A stretch of 64,000 bases of DNA. It comes from Raineyella fluvialis. GTDB taxonomy: Bacteria; Actinomycetota; Actinomycetes; Propionibacteriales; Propionibacteriaceae. The stretch lies in NCBI RefSeq assembly GCF_009646095.1, contig NZ_CP045725.1, positions 2,790,001 to 2,854,000 of the forward strand. The letters are read 5' to 3'. This document shows positions 19,161 to 29,216 of this stretch, in pieces (position 1 is the first letter of the stretch; each line of letters begins with the position of its first letter). The notes beneath the pieces were generated by a model. That model was not told the origin of the DNA and ran no database searches. It worked only from the letters and a program-made list of their open reading frames with translations. The position numbers were made by a program, and so were the translations under genes.

Positions 19161-20844
19161 CGAACTGGTGGGCCCGCTCGGCCCGCCAGGTGGTCCACAC
19201 GCCCGGACCGGTCGCCCGGGCATCGGCCTCGGTCAGGGCGGCCAGCTCCTCCAGCCGCTCCGGATCCTCGTGCACGATCGCGCAGAGCCGGGCGATGGCT
19301 GTGGGGTCCTCCGGGTCCTCCCGCGAGGCGAGCGCGGCCAGGGCGAGGTGGTCACGGACGAGCGCCACGACGGCGTCCGCGGTGTCGGGGGCGGCGCCCA
19401 GGCGGGCGAGAGCGTCCTCGGTGATGACCGCTCCGGTGGTGCTGTGGTCCCGTGCCCCGGCGATCTTGCCGATGTCGTGGAAGAGTGCCGCCAGCAGCAG
19501 GATGTCAGGTCGTCGCACCCGTGCGGTCATCCCGGCGGCGAGGACGACGCACTCCAGGATGTGGCGGTCCACCGTCCAGCGGTGGACGCTGTTGCGCTGG
19601 TGGCGGGAGCGGATGGCGTCCCAGGCGGGGATCCAGCGGCTGATCAGGCCGGCGTCGTCCAGGGCGTCCCAGACGGCGAGCAGGGGCTCCCCGGTGCCGA
19701 GCAGCGCGACGAACGACGCGAGGGCGGGAGCCGGCCACGGGACGGCCAGGTCCGGCGTGTGGGCGGCGAGGTTGCGGGCGGTGATGTCGGAGATGGGCAG
19801 GTCCTCGGTCGCGGCGTGCTGGGCCAGGATCAGGGGGAGCAGCGGATCCTCCTGATCAGCACCCTTCCCCAGCACCACCTCACCCTCGTGGACGTAGCAG
19901 CCGTCGCCGAGCATCCGCAGCTCGGGCTTGCGCCGGGGGATCCCGCGGCGAGGAGCCCGGGCCTGGAGGGCGCGGCGCAGGGTCGCCTGGAGCTCGTGGG
20001 CCACCGTATGGCCGCTGGCCGAGACCCGTCGCAGCATCTCGTCGGTGTCCAGGCCGAGCTGGGCGGCGACCGCGTCGTGCTCCTGGAGGACGAGTTCGTT
20101 GCGGGCCCGGCCGGTCACCACCTGGAGGGCGTCGCGGGTGTCGAGCAGCACGTGGTGGGCGACTTCGGCCCGGTCATGGGCATAGTCGGCCAGCCACGAG
20201 GCGGCGAGCGCCCGTAGCACCGTCATGTCCCGTAGCCCTCCGTTGCCCTCCTTGAGATCGGGGTCGAGGGTCTGGTCGAGATCGCCGTTGCGGGCGTGCC
20301 GGGCCCGGATCGACTCCTCGAGTTCGGGCAGTCGCTTGCGGGCATCCGTGCGCCAGTCCGCCGCCAGGATCCCACGTAGCGTGCTCACCACCCGGTCGTC
20401 CCCGGCGATGCAGCGGACATCCAGGGCGGAGGCGGCGGTGGCTAGGTCCTTGCGTGCCGCGGAGCGTGATTCGTCGATTGTGCGCACGGTGTGGTCCATG
20501 CCCAGCTTGCTGTCCCAGATGGGATACCAGAGGCGCTCGGCGATCCGGGCGACCTCGTCGCGCCGCAGGGTGCAGCGGTTGTCGAGGAGAAGTTCCAGGT
20601 CCAGGTCGCTCAGCGGCCCTGATTCCCGCCGGGCCAGGCTGCCGGAGCAGGCCAGCGCGATCCCTGGCCCGGGCGTCAGGGGCTCGGCGTTGCCGGTCGT
20701 GGCGGCGATCCACAGGTCCCGCAGCCACTCCTCGGTCAGGGCCGTGATGTGGGCCCGGAACAAGGCGCCGGCGCCCCGGCCCGAAGGTCGCGGGGCGCCG
20801 GCGAGACCGAGTCGCTCGGAGCGGATGGTGGAGGTGTCAGCCAT
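19120..20844 (-). CDS. glnD: PII uridylyl/adenylyltransferase GlnD, lacking C-terminal ACT domains
   Basis: GlnD modifies PII (here GlnB) according to nitrogen status. The nucleotidyltransferase motif reads CSGSLARRESG followed by SDLDLELL, with a GlnD linker after it. The HD domain has FHDIGK and RDH. The protein ends after 574 residues. Typical GlnD proteins run about 700-890 residues and end with two ACT domains that sense glutamine; none is encoded here. The stop at 19120 is inside the convergent comF, and no ACT-like sequence follows in any minus frame. ATG 20844 leaves 37 bases after glnB; an upstream in-frame start at 20907 would overlap glnB. Confidence 0.9.
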   Translation of the reverse strand: MADTSTIRSERLGLAGAPRPSGRGAGALFRAHITALTEEWLRDLWIAATTGNAEPLTPGPGIALACSGSLARRESGPLSDLDLELLLDNRCTLRRDEVARIAERLWYPIWDSKLGMDHTVRTIDESRSAARKDLATAASALDVRCIAGDDRVVSTLRGILAADWRTDARKRLPELEESIRARHARNGDLDQTLDPDLKEGNGGLRDMTVLRALAASWLADYAHDRAEVAHHVLLDTRDALQVVTGRARNELVLQEHDAVAAQLGLDTDEMLRRVSASGHTVAHELQATLRRALQARAPRRGIPRRKPELRMLGDGCYVHEGEVVLGKGADQEDPLLPLILAQHAATEDLPISDITARNLAAHTPDLAVPWPAPALASFVALLGTGEPLLAVWDALDDAGLISRWIPAWDAIRSRHQRNSVHRWTVDRHILECVVLAAGMTARVRRPDILLLAALFHDIGKIAGARDHSTTGAVITEDALARLGAAPDTADAVVALVRDHLALAALASREDPEDPTAIARLCAIVHEDPERLEELAALTEADARATGPGVWTTWRAERAHQFVTAARWRLAQSAR

Positions 20845-20881
20845 GTCAGATCCGAAGCGGGTCAGATCACGAGGTGTCGGA

Positions 20882-22565
<1,684 letters not shown>

Positions 22566-22582
22566 CAGTGAACAGGCCGTCT

Positions 22583-22609
22583 GTTTCCGCGGTCCTGCGG
22601 CAGTGTTAC
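22583..22609 (-). promoter_or_regulatory. Possible GlnR-type half-sites upstream of amt
   Basis: On the amt strand, GTAAC and GAAAC lie 17 bases apart, equivalent to two GlnR half-sites with a degenerate site between. The match is partial. The main support is position, just upstream of a nitrogen operon. Confidence 0.25.
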
Positions 22610-22760
22610 GGCCGGATGAGGAGTACGACCCCATGTGTCGATCCGATGTCGGACCCCTCGAGCAGGGCCTTTGTCACAGGGATCTGACGAGCAGGTGACG
22701 GTCGGTGTGACTTGCGGCAACGGGCTGGTGAGGACTCAGGGGCGCGAGTACCGTAGGTGC

Positions 22761-22781
22761 ATGGCACCGGTTCCCCAATGA
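22761..22781 (+). CDS. Candidate six-codon leader peptide upstream of hpf
   Basis: ATG lies 6 bases after TACCGT, the spacing of a leaderless start, and encodes M-A-P-V-P-Q followed by TGA. A perfect hairpin begins 9 bases later and hpf starts 130 bases downstream. Translation is unproven; the frame is very short and could be chance. Confidence 0.25.
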   Translation: MAPVPQ

Positions 22782-22789
22782 TTCCGGCA

Positions 22790-22812
22790 GGCAGGACCCC
22801 CGCGGTCCTGCC
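22790..22812 (+). other. Hairpin in the hpf upstream region
   Basis: GGCAGGACC (22790-22798) and GGTCCTGCC (22804-22812) form a perfect 9-bp stem with loop CCCGC. There is no U tract. No plus-strand gene lies directly upstream, so it is more likely part of the hpf leader than a terminator. Confidence 0.5.
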
Positions 22813-22910
22813 GCACGGCGAGGGGGACGCGGTGCTTTTTCGCATGTCATGGCCGATACGGAGCCCGTCAGCCGACGGGCGGTCGGCCGTTGCAGAGACT
22901 GGAGGTTGCC

Positions 22911-23551
22911 ATGGACGTCAACGTCACTGGCCGGCACACGAAGGTCCCGAGGACTACAGGCTGCACGTGCTGGACAAGATCGGGAAGATCGAGCGGCTCA
23001 GGGATCGCGTGATCCGCGTCGACGTACAGCTCTCTTCCTATGGGACCGAGAAGCAGCCCAACCAGACCTACCGCACCGAGATCACCCTCCTCTCCAAAGG
23101 CCCCGTCGTCCGATCGGAAGCCGCGGATCCCGACAAGTTCGCCTCCTTCGAGCTGGCGATGGACCGGCTGCGGGCCCAGCTGCGCCGCGCGTCCGACCGC
23201 CGCAAGGTGCACCACGGCCGGCGGCGTCCCACCGCGCTGTACGAGGCCGCCATGGAGCTGCCCGAGCTGACCCTCACCTCGTCCGATGAGGTGGGCGAGG
23301 ACGAGACCCGCAACGTGGCCGGTATCGAGGTCACCGGCGAAGGCCCGCTGGTCGTGCGCGAGAAGTCGCACCCCAAGACCCCGATGACCCTGGCCCAGGC
23401 CCTCGACCAGATGGAGCTGGTCGGCCACGATTTCTTCCTCTTCCAGGACGCGGATGCAGGGGTGCCCAGCGTCGTCTACCGCCGCAAGGGGTACAGCTAT
23501 GGCGTGCTGCGCCTGGACGGTGAGGTGACCGAGGAGGAGAGGGTCGGCTGA
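22911..23551 (+). CDS. hpf: Long-form ribosome hibernation-promoting factor (one apparent frameshift)
   Basis: HPF dimerises ribosomes into inactive 100S particles in stationary phase. The N-terminal beta-alpha fold starts MDVNVTGRHTKVP and continues LHVLDKIGKIERL. The C-terminal dimerisation domain has KTPMTLAQALDQMEL, GHDFFLF and VVYRRKGYSYGVLRL, which identifies the long form (213 residues after repair). The frame breaks at the C run 22946-22948; one added C gives VPEDYRLH. A GGAGG site precedes ATG 22911. In Mycobacterium this gene sits between comF and secA; here both sides are interrupted by other genes. Confidence 0.93.
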
Positions 23552-23580
23552 CGTCGACCATCTCGTCCTGATCGCGTGAC

Positions 23581-23615
23581 GAAGGGGGCCGGTCCGTGGT
23601 GGACCGGCCCCCTTC
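23581..23615. terminator. Bidirectional terminator between hpf and gnd
   Basis: A perfect 15-bp stem (23581-23595 with 23601-23615, arms GAAGGGGGCCGGTCC and its complement) has a 5-base loop. It lies between convergent stops. Confidence 0.85.
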
Positions 23616-23632
23616 CTCATCCCCTTCGATGA

Positions 23633-25066
23633 TCAGTCGACCTTGGACTCCGAACGGTCGCCCGACCACTCGATGTGGAAGGTGCCCTCCTCATCGACCC
23701 GCCGGTAGGTGTGGGCGCCGAAGAAGTCCCGCTGCCCCTGGATCAGGAACGCGGGCAGGCGCGGAGAGCGGGCGCTGTCGTAGTAGGCGAGGGCGGCGGA
23801 GAACACCGGGGTGGGAACACCCGCGGCGATGGCCTGCCCGAGCGTACGACGCCAGCCGGCTTGGACGTTGCCCATGTCCTCGACCAGCGAGGGGGCCTCG
23901 AGCAGGTTGGTCAGGCTGTTGGCCGCGTACTCGTTGGAGATGCGGTCGAGCAGCTTCGCGCGGATGATGCAGCCCGCGCGCCAGATCTTGGCGACCGCGG
24001 CCACGTCGATCTCCCAGCCGTACTCCTTGGCGCCGACGCGGATCAGGTCGAGGCCCTGGGAGTAGGCCACCACCTTCGAGGCCCACAGCGCCTGGCGCAC
24101 ATCCTCGACGAAGGCCGCGCGGTCCTCGACCGCGATCGTCTGGTCCGGCCCCTGGAGCAGCGGCTGCAGCGCCGCGCGCAGGTCGGGGGAGGAGGACACG
24201 GAACGGGCGAACACCGACTCGGCGATCGCGTTCAGGTCCACGCTGAGCTCCAGCGCGATCTGGGCGGTCCAGGTACCGGTGCCCTTCTGGCCGGCGGCGT
24301 CGACGACGACGTCGATCAGTGGCTTGCCCGTCTTGGCGTCGACCTGGTCGAGCACCTCGGAGGTGATCTCGATCAGGTAGGAGTCGAGTTCACCGGTGTT
24401 CCACTCGCGGAAGATGTCGGAGATCTCCGGGACGCTCAGTCCGGCGGCGCGCAGTAGGCTGAAGGCCTCGCCGATGCCCTGCATGTCGGAGTACTCGATG
24501 CCGTTGTGCACCATCTTGACGAAGTGGCCGGCGCCGTCGGTGCCGATGTAGGTGCAGCACGGCTCACCGTTGAACTTGGCGGAGATGTCCTCCAGCAGCG
24601 GGCCGAGGAACTCGTAGGAGTGGGCCGAGCCGCCCGGCATGATCGAGGGTCCGTGGAGGGCACCCTCCTCGCCGCCCGACACGCCGACGCCGACGAAGTG
24701 GATCCCCTTGTCGCGGAGCGCCACCTCGCGGCGCTGGGTGTCCTTGTAGTACGCGTTGCCGCCGTCGATGAGGATGTCGCCGTCCTCCAGCAGAGGGACG
24801 AAGGTCTCGATCGTCGCATCGGTCGCGGCACCGGCCTTCACCATCATCATGATCCGGCGCGGCTTCTCGAGGCTGGCGACGAGCTCCTCCGGCGTCCGGG
24901 CGGCGATGAAGCCGCCCTCCTCGCCGTGCTCGGCCATGACCTTCTCGGTCTTCTCGTAGCTGCGGTTGAAGATGGCGACTCGGTGACCGTGGCTCGCGAA
25001 GTTGCGAGCGAGGTTGGAACCCATCACCGCCATCCCGACGACGCCGATGCTTGCGAGTTCGCTCAT
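23633..25066 (-). CDS. gnd: 6-phosphogluconate dehydrogenase (decarboxylating)
   Basis: This is a 477-residue NADP-dependent enzyme of the oxidative pentose phosphate pathway, converting 6-phosphogluconate to ribulose 5-phosphate and CO2. The Rossmann motif GVVGMAVMGSNLARN is followed by NRSYEKT, typical of NADP use. DGGNAYYKDT, the catalytic region GHFVKMVHNGIEYSDMQ, and GTGTWTAQIALEL are intact. The gene is divergent from the LacI-type regulator, with 243 bases between them. Confidence 0.96.
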   Translation of the reverse strand: MSELASIGVVGMAVMGSNLARNFASHGHRVAIFNRSYEKTEKVMAEHGEEGGFIAARTPEELVASLEKPRRIMMMVKAGAATDATIETFVPLLEDGDILIDGGNAYYKDTQRREVALRDKGIHFVGVGVSGGEEGALHGPSIMPGGSAHSYEFLGPLLEDISAKFNGEPCCTYIGTDGAGHFVKMVHNGIEYSDMQGIGEAFSLLRAAGLSVPEISDIFREWNTGELDSYLIEITSEVLDQVDAKTGKPLIDVVVDAAGQKGTGTWTAQIALELSVDLNAIAESVFARSVSSSPDLRAALQPLLQGPDQTIAVEDRAAFVEDVRQALWASKVVAYSQGLDLIRVGAKEYGWEIDVAAVAKIWRAGCIIRAKLLDRISNEYAANSLTNLLEAPSLVEDMGNVQAGWRRTLGQAIAAGVPTPVFSAALAYYDSARSPRLPAFLIQGQRDFFGAHTYRRVDEEGTFHIEWSGDRSESKVD

Positions 25067-25309
25067 GTGGAGCTGCCTTTCGTGTGCGTTCCGGCAGGGT
25101 GTTCGGCCTGCGTCCGGTCCCGGGGCCGCAAGGTCGGCTGCGACTCCTGCCTCGATGATGGCTCATCCATGAGGAGGTGCGGGTGCTTGTTGCCAGGTGT
25201 TCCCGCCCGGGTCCGGTGCCCAACGGGCGCTTGGGACCCCGCGGACCGCAGGACGCCATTAGTCTGGCACTGACCCGAAACTCCTCAGCGGCGACGGAGG
25301 TGACGCACC

Positions 25310-26383
25310 ATGGCGGTGCCCGGAGACGACCCCTCCACCGATGCGATCCCCGGCATCCCCACGATCTACGACGTCGCACGGGAGGCCGGCGTCTCGCCGT
25401 CCACCGTCTCACGGGCCCTGTCCCGGCCGGGCCGGGTGAGTTTCGACACCGCCGAGCGGATCCGCAAAGTGGCGGCCGAGCTGGGCTACCACACCAAGGC
25501 CATCAGTCGTACGTTGCCCGAGCGGGTGACAAAGATGCTCGGCCTGGTCGTGGCCGACATCGCCAATCCCGTCTACCTCGGCATGATCCGCGGTGCGGAG
25601 CGGACGGCCCGGGAGCTGGACTACTCGCTGGTGCTCGTGGAGACCCAGGAGAGTGAGCGGCTGGAGTCGGAGCTGCTCGAACGGCTGATGCCGCTCGTCG
25701 ACGGGGTGATCCTCGGTGCCTCGCGGCTCCCCGACGTCGACATCCGCCGGCTGGCGAAGCAGACCCCCTTGGTGGTGCTGAACCGGCAGGTCGGCCAGGT
25801 GACGTCGGTGAGCAGCGACAACCTGCGCGCGGTGAAGCGTGCCGCGGAGTACCTCGGTGGTCTGGGGCACCGGTCCATCGCCTACCTGGCCGGCCCGGAG
25901 AACTCCTGGTCGGACGGCATCCGCTGGCGTGGGCTGCTGGAGGCCGGGTTGGAGCTCGACATCCGGGTGCGCCGAGCGGGCCCGTACGTCCCCTCGATCA
26001 AGGGCGGCGCCGCGGCGGCCCAGGACTGGTTGCAGCACCGGACGGGAGCGGTGCTCGCCTACAACGACCTGATGGCGATCGGGTTCATGCGCCAGCTCGC
26101 CCTCAGCGGGGTCGAGGTGCCGAGGGACGTCAGCGTGATCGGCTTCGACAACATCTCCGACGCGTCGCTGATCCGGCCGCGGCTCACCACCATGGCCGCT
26201 CCCCAGGTCACGCTCGGGGCGACCGCCGTGAACCACCTGTTACGCCAGCGCCGACACGTGGCCGAGACGGGCGACCCGGTGTTGCTCCCGGTCCGGCTGA
26301 TGGTCCGGGAGTCGACCGGGCCGGCTCCCGGACGCCAGCCCGGCGCGGCTCACACCCCGGGGCGCTCCGACTCCAGGCGGTAG
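25310..26383 (+). CDS. LacI family transcriptional regulator
   Basis: This is a 357-residue repressor-type protein. The N-terminal helix-turn-helix and hinge are at about residues 16-70 (TIYDVAREAGVSPSTVSRAL), followed by a periplasmic-binding-protein-like sugar-sensing domain (about 75-335). Lying between gnd and the hexuronate genes, it probably responds to a sugar acid or phosphate and controls one or both groups. This is inference from position. Its 3' end overlaps the convergent LarA-family gene by 34 bases. Confidence 0.9.
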   Translation: MAVPGDDPSTDAIPGIPTIYDVAREAGVSPSTVSRALSRPGRVSFDTAERIRKVAAELGYHTKAISRTLPERVTKMLGLVVADIANPVYLGMIRGAERTARELDYSLVLVETQESERLESELLERLMPLVDGVILGASRLPDVDIRRLAKQTPLVVLNRQVGQVTSVSSDNLRAVKRAAEYLGGLGHRSIAYLAGPENSWSDGIRWRGLLEAGLELDIRVRRAGPYVPSIKGGAAAAQDWLQHRTGAVLAYNDLMAIGFMRQLALSGVEVPRDVSVIGFDNISDASLIRPRLTTMAAPQVTLGATAVNHLLRQRRHVAETGDPVLLPVRLMVRESTGPAPGRQPGAAHTPGRSDSRR

Positions 26384-27681
26384 AGCACCTCGCCGGCGTG
26401 CGGTTCGACGAACGTGTCGGGGTCCTCCGCCAGCTTCGCCAGGTCCAGGGTGGCCGGATCGATGTACTCCAGGGCGACCGATTCGACCACCTCGCGCGGG
26501 ATCCCCGTCGCCAGCGCCACCCGCACCCGGTCGGTCTCCACACCCGTCTCGGCGTCGTACGATCCGGGGCCGCGCAGGTGCGTGGAGTGGGCCAGCTCGC
26601 CCCAGGAATGGTCCTTGAACCGGTCCCACTGCTTCACGAAGTAGTCGATGGTGTGGTAGCCGATGTCCTTCAGCCCGGGGTGCATCACCGCGATCTCGGT
26701 GATGTGCGGGGCGTAGATGACCAGCAGGCCACCGTCTGCGACGATCGGCTCGAGCTTGTAGAAGCCCTTCGCGGCGGTCCAGATGTCCTCGTACTTCTCC
26801 GGCATCACTGAGATGACGGTGCCGTACGCCTTCTCCTTGTACACGACGTGGGTCTGCACCGTGACGTCCGCGCAGGCGGCCCAGGAGTCCTCGCAGCCGC
26901 CGAAGGACACCGCGTGCAGCACCTCGGAGTTGGACTTGACGACGAAGCACAGGGCATAGCGCTGCGCCGGGATGAGCTGGCACGCCTCGTTGATCAGCGC
27001 CCGGACCGGGCTCACGGGGCGGGTGCCGATCATCGCGTGGGTGCCGATCAGGGCGCCGACCCAGTGGGACACGTCGATCACCTCGTGGACCGACAGCCCC
27101 GGGAAGAAGTACTTGTTGCCGCCCGAGACCCCCACCACCTCGTGGGGGAAGATCGGACCGATGACGATGTCGACGTCCGCCTCGGCGGCATGCCGGTTGA
27201 GCTCGACCTTCATCGGGACGTCGTGCAGCCGCCCGCCGGAGAGCTCGGTCACCCGTTCGGCGGGGACGGTGCCGAGGTTGACGATCTGGGTCGGGTCGTG
27301 GTGCTCGTGGTTGAGGATCTCCAGACCCGGATACACCTCGTCGGCGTGCCCCGGCCGGAAGCCGAAGAACCTGGCGATGTGCTTCTCGTCCATGGCCTGA
27401 TGGGTGCCGAGCGCGATGACCGCCTTCATCGACTTCACCCGGCCCTGCAGAGCCCGGTGCGCGGGCTTCAGCAGCATCGGCAGCGGGCAGGTGCGGGTAC
27501 CGTCCGGGACGATGAGGCAGACGTCCTTGCCGTCCACGTCCAGAGCGGAGATCGCCTCGAAGACGAAGGACTCCACCTGCTCGGCGGTGAGCACCTGGTC
27601 GGCGCCGCCGAGGAAGGCGGCCTTGCTGGGGTCCCCGGCGTACGTGCCGTACGCGTCGTCCACGATCTGGGAAGCGGTCAT
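26350..27681 (-). CDS. LarA-family (nickel-pincer racemase/epimerase-like) protein, DUF2088
   Basis: This is a 443-residue protein of the lactate racemase superfamily. Motifs matching LarA residues are visible: DGTR in VPDGTRTCPLP, GTH in ALGTHQAM, PHEVVGVSGGNKYFFPG with His and Lys, and a further His in DVSHWVG. LarA uses a nickel-pincer nucleotide made by LarB, LarC and LarE, none of which is in this window. Its divergent pairing with uxaC-uxuB suggests a sugar-acid epimerase or racemase rather than a lactate racemase, but this is inference. ATG 27681 gives MTASQIVDD. Confidence 0.75.
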   Translation of the reverse strand: MTASQIVDDAYGTYAGDPSKAAFLGGADQVLTAEQVESFVFEAISALDVDGKDVCLIVPDGTRTCPLPMLLKPAHRALQGRVKSMKAVIALGTHQAMDEKHIARFFGFRPGHADEVYPGLEILNHEHHDPTQIVNLGTVPAERVTELSGGRLHDVPMKVELNRHAAEADVDIVIGPIFPHEVVGVSGGNKYFFPGLSVHEVIDVSHWVGALIGTHAMIGTRPVSPVRALINEACQLIPAQRYALCFVVKSNSEVLHAVSFGGCEDSWAACADVTVQTHVVYKEKAYGTVISVMPEKYEDIWTAAKGFYKLEPIVADGGLLVIYAPHITEIAVMHPGLKDIGYHTIDYFVKQWDRFKDHSWGELAHSTHLRGPGSYDAETGVETDRVRVALATGIPREVVESVALEYIDPATLDLAKLAEDPDTFVEPHAGEVLYRLESERPGV

Positions 27682-27754
27682 GGCACCAACGTTCCACCAA
27701 CCGCAGACGGTGCACAAGCAGATCGCGTCAACCCGCCCGAAGAGGGGCAACACC

Positions 27755-27770
27755 CGGCAACCCGTTGCCG
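27755..27770. promoter_or_regulatory. Palindromic candidate operator between the LarA-family gene and uxaC
   Basis: CGGCAAC-CC-GTTGCCG is a perfect 7-2-7 palindrome in the 119-base divergent intergenic region. An extra GGCAAC copy lies just upstream (27747-27752). It fits a LacI-family operator and could bind the regulator encoded at 25310. Confidence 0.45.
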
Positions 27771-27800
27771 CTGCACAAGGCTGTCGGGAGCATGGAAGTC

Positions 27801-29216
27801 ATGTCTGAGCCAGCGCTGGAACTGCATCCCGACCGCCTCCTTCCCCCCGAGCCCGGCGTCCGGGACATCGCGCGCCGGCTGTACGCCTCGGTGCAGGACC
27901 TGCCGATCATCTCGCCCCACGGGCACGTGCCGCCGAGCTGGATCGCCGACGACATCCACTTCGACGACCCGACGTCGTTGCTCATCACGCCGGACCACTA
28001 CGTCAACCGGCTGCTGCACGCCCACGGCGTCGAGCTGTCGACCCTGGGCGTCAACCAGCAGGACTTCGGCGCCGACCAGCGGCGTGAGGCCTTCCGGGCG
28101 CTCTGCGCCAACTGGCACGTCTTCCGCGGGACGCCGGTGAGGTACTGGTTCGAACACACCTTCGCGGAGGTCTTCGGCATCACCGTCGCACCCTCCGCCG
28201 CGACGGCGGACAGGATCTACGACGAGATCGCGGCCGCGCTGCCGACCCCGGACTACTCGGTCCGGTCGCTGTACCGCCGGTTCGGCATCGAGGTGATGGC
28301 TACCACCGACGACCCGTGTGACGACCTCCACTGGCATCAGCGGTTGATCGACGACCCGACCTGGGAGGGCCGGGTGCTGCCCGCCTTCCGTCCCGACCGC
28401 TACCTCGAACCGGCCCGGCCGGACTGGAACGCCGACGTCGACCGGTTGGGAGAGATCTCGGGCGTGGACACCGCCACCTGGCCGGGCTGGGTGGCCGCCA
28501 TGGAGGAGCGGCGAGCGTACTTCAAGGCCCATGGCGCGACGTCGACCGACCACAGTCACGCCGACGCAGGCACCGAGGTGCTGGCGCAGCAGGAGGCCGA
28601 GCGGATCTACCTCGCCGCGCGGGCCGGCACCGCGACGGCCGCCGAGTGCACGGCGCTGCGCCGGCACATGGTCACCGAACAGGCCCGGATGGCCTGCGAG
28701 GACGGCCTGACGATGACCATCCACCCGGCCGTCGCCCGCAATCACGATCCGGAGGCCTTCGGGACGTACGGGGCCGACGTCGGCGGGGACATCCCGCACG
28801 CCGTGGAGTTCACCCGGGCCCTGCAGCCCCTGCTGCAGCGCTACGGCAACCATCCGAACTTCACCTTCGTCGTCTTCACGATGGACGAAACCGTCTACAA
28901 CCGGGAACTCGGACCGCTCGCGGGCTACTACCGTTCCGTCTACGTGGGGGCACCCTGGTGGTTCATCGACGCCCCCGAGACGATCGCCCGGTTCCGGGAG
29001 AACGTCACCATCTCCGCGGGCCTGCTGAAGACCTCCGGCTTCATCGACGACACCCGGGCCTTCTGCTCGATCCCCGCCCGCCATGACATGAATCGCCGTC
29101 TCGACGCCGGGTACCTCGCTCGGCTGGTGGCCACCCATCGGCTGACCGAGGACGAGGCCCTCGGCGGCATGTACGACACCGTTGTCACCTGCCCCCGAAA
29201 GGCCTTCAAGCTGTGA
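27801..29216 (+). CDS. uxaC: Glucuronate isomerase
   Basis: This is a 471-residue amidohydrolase-fold enzyme that interconverts D-glucuronate and D-fructuronate (and galacturonate and tagaturonate). The metal-binding HxH is in SPHGHVPPSW; TTDDPCDDL, FRPDRYL and the C-terminal MTIHPAVARNH are family features. Length matches UxaC (about 470). ATG 27801 is preferred for its spacing from GGGAG; ATG 27792 is also possible. The stop overlaps the next start (GTGA), so translation is coupled. Mannonate dehydratase (uxuA) is not in the window. Confidence 0.94.
   Translation: MSEPALELHPDRLLPPEPGVRDIARRLYASVQDLPIISPHGHVPPSWIADDIHFDDPTSLLITPDHYVNRLLHAHGVELSTLGVNQQDFGADQRREAFRALCANWHVFRGTPVRYWFEHTFAEVFGITVAPSAATADRIYDEIAAALPTPDYSVRSLYRRFGIEVMATTDDPCDDLHWHQRLIDDPTWEGRVLPAFRPDRYLEPARPDWNADVDRLGEISGVDTATWPGWVAAMEERRAYFKAHGATSTDHSHADAGTEVLAQQEAERIYLAARAGTATAAECTALRRHMVTEQARMACEDGLTMTIHPAVARNHDPEAFGTYGADVGGDIPHAVEFTRALQPLLQRYGNHPNFTFVVFTMDETVYNRELGPLAGYYRSVYVGAPWWFIDAPETIARFRENVTISAGLLKTSGFIDDTRAFCSIPARHDMNRRLDAGYLARLVATHRLTEDEALGGMYDTVVTCPRKAFKL

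Larger units (their letters stand above)
22566..22910. other. Intergenic region between divergent amt and hpf
   Basis: These 345 bases hold no convincing longer gene. They contain a GTTTC/GTTAC pair near the amt start that could be GlnR-like, a TACCGT -10-like element (22749-22754), a six-codon ATG frame (22761-22781), and a 9-bp hairpin (22790-22812). Each is listed separately. Confidence 0.6.

Noticed and set aside
25161-25174. CTCAT-CC-ATGAG palindrome between gnd and lacI as a regulator site
   Set aside because: Five-base arms are too short to stand out, and the sequence is unlike the palindrome near uxaC.
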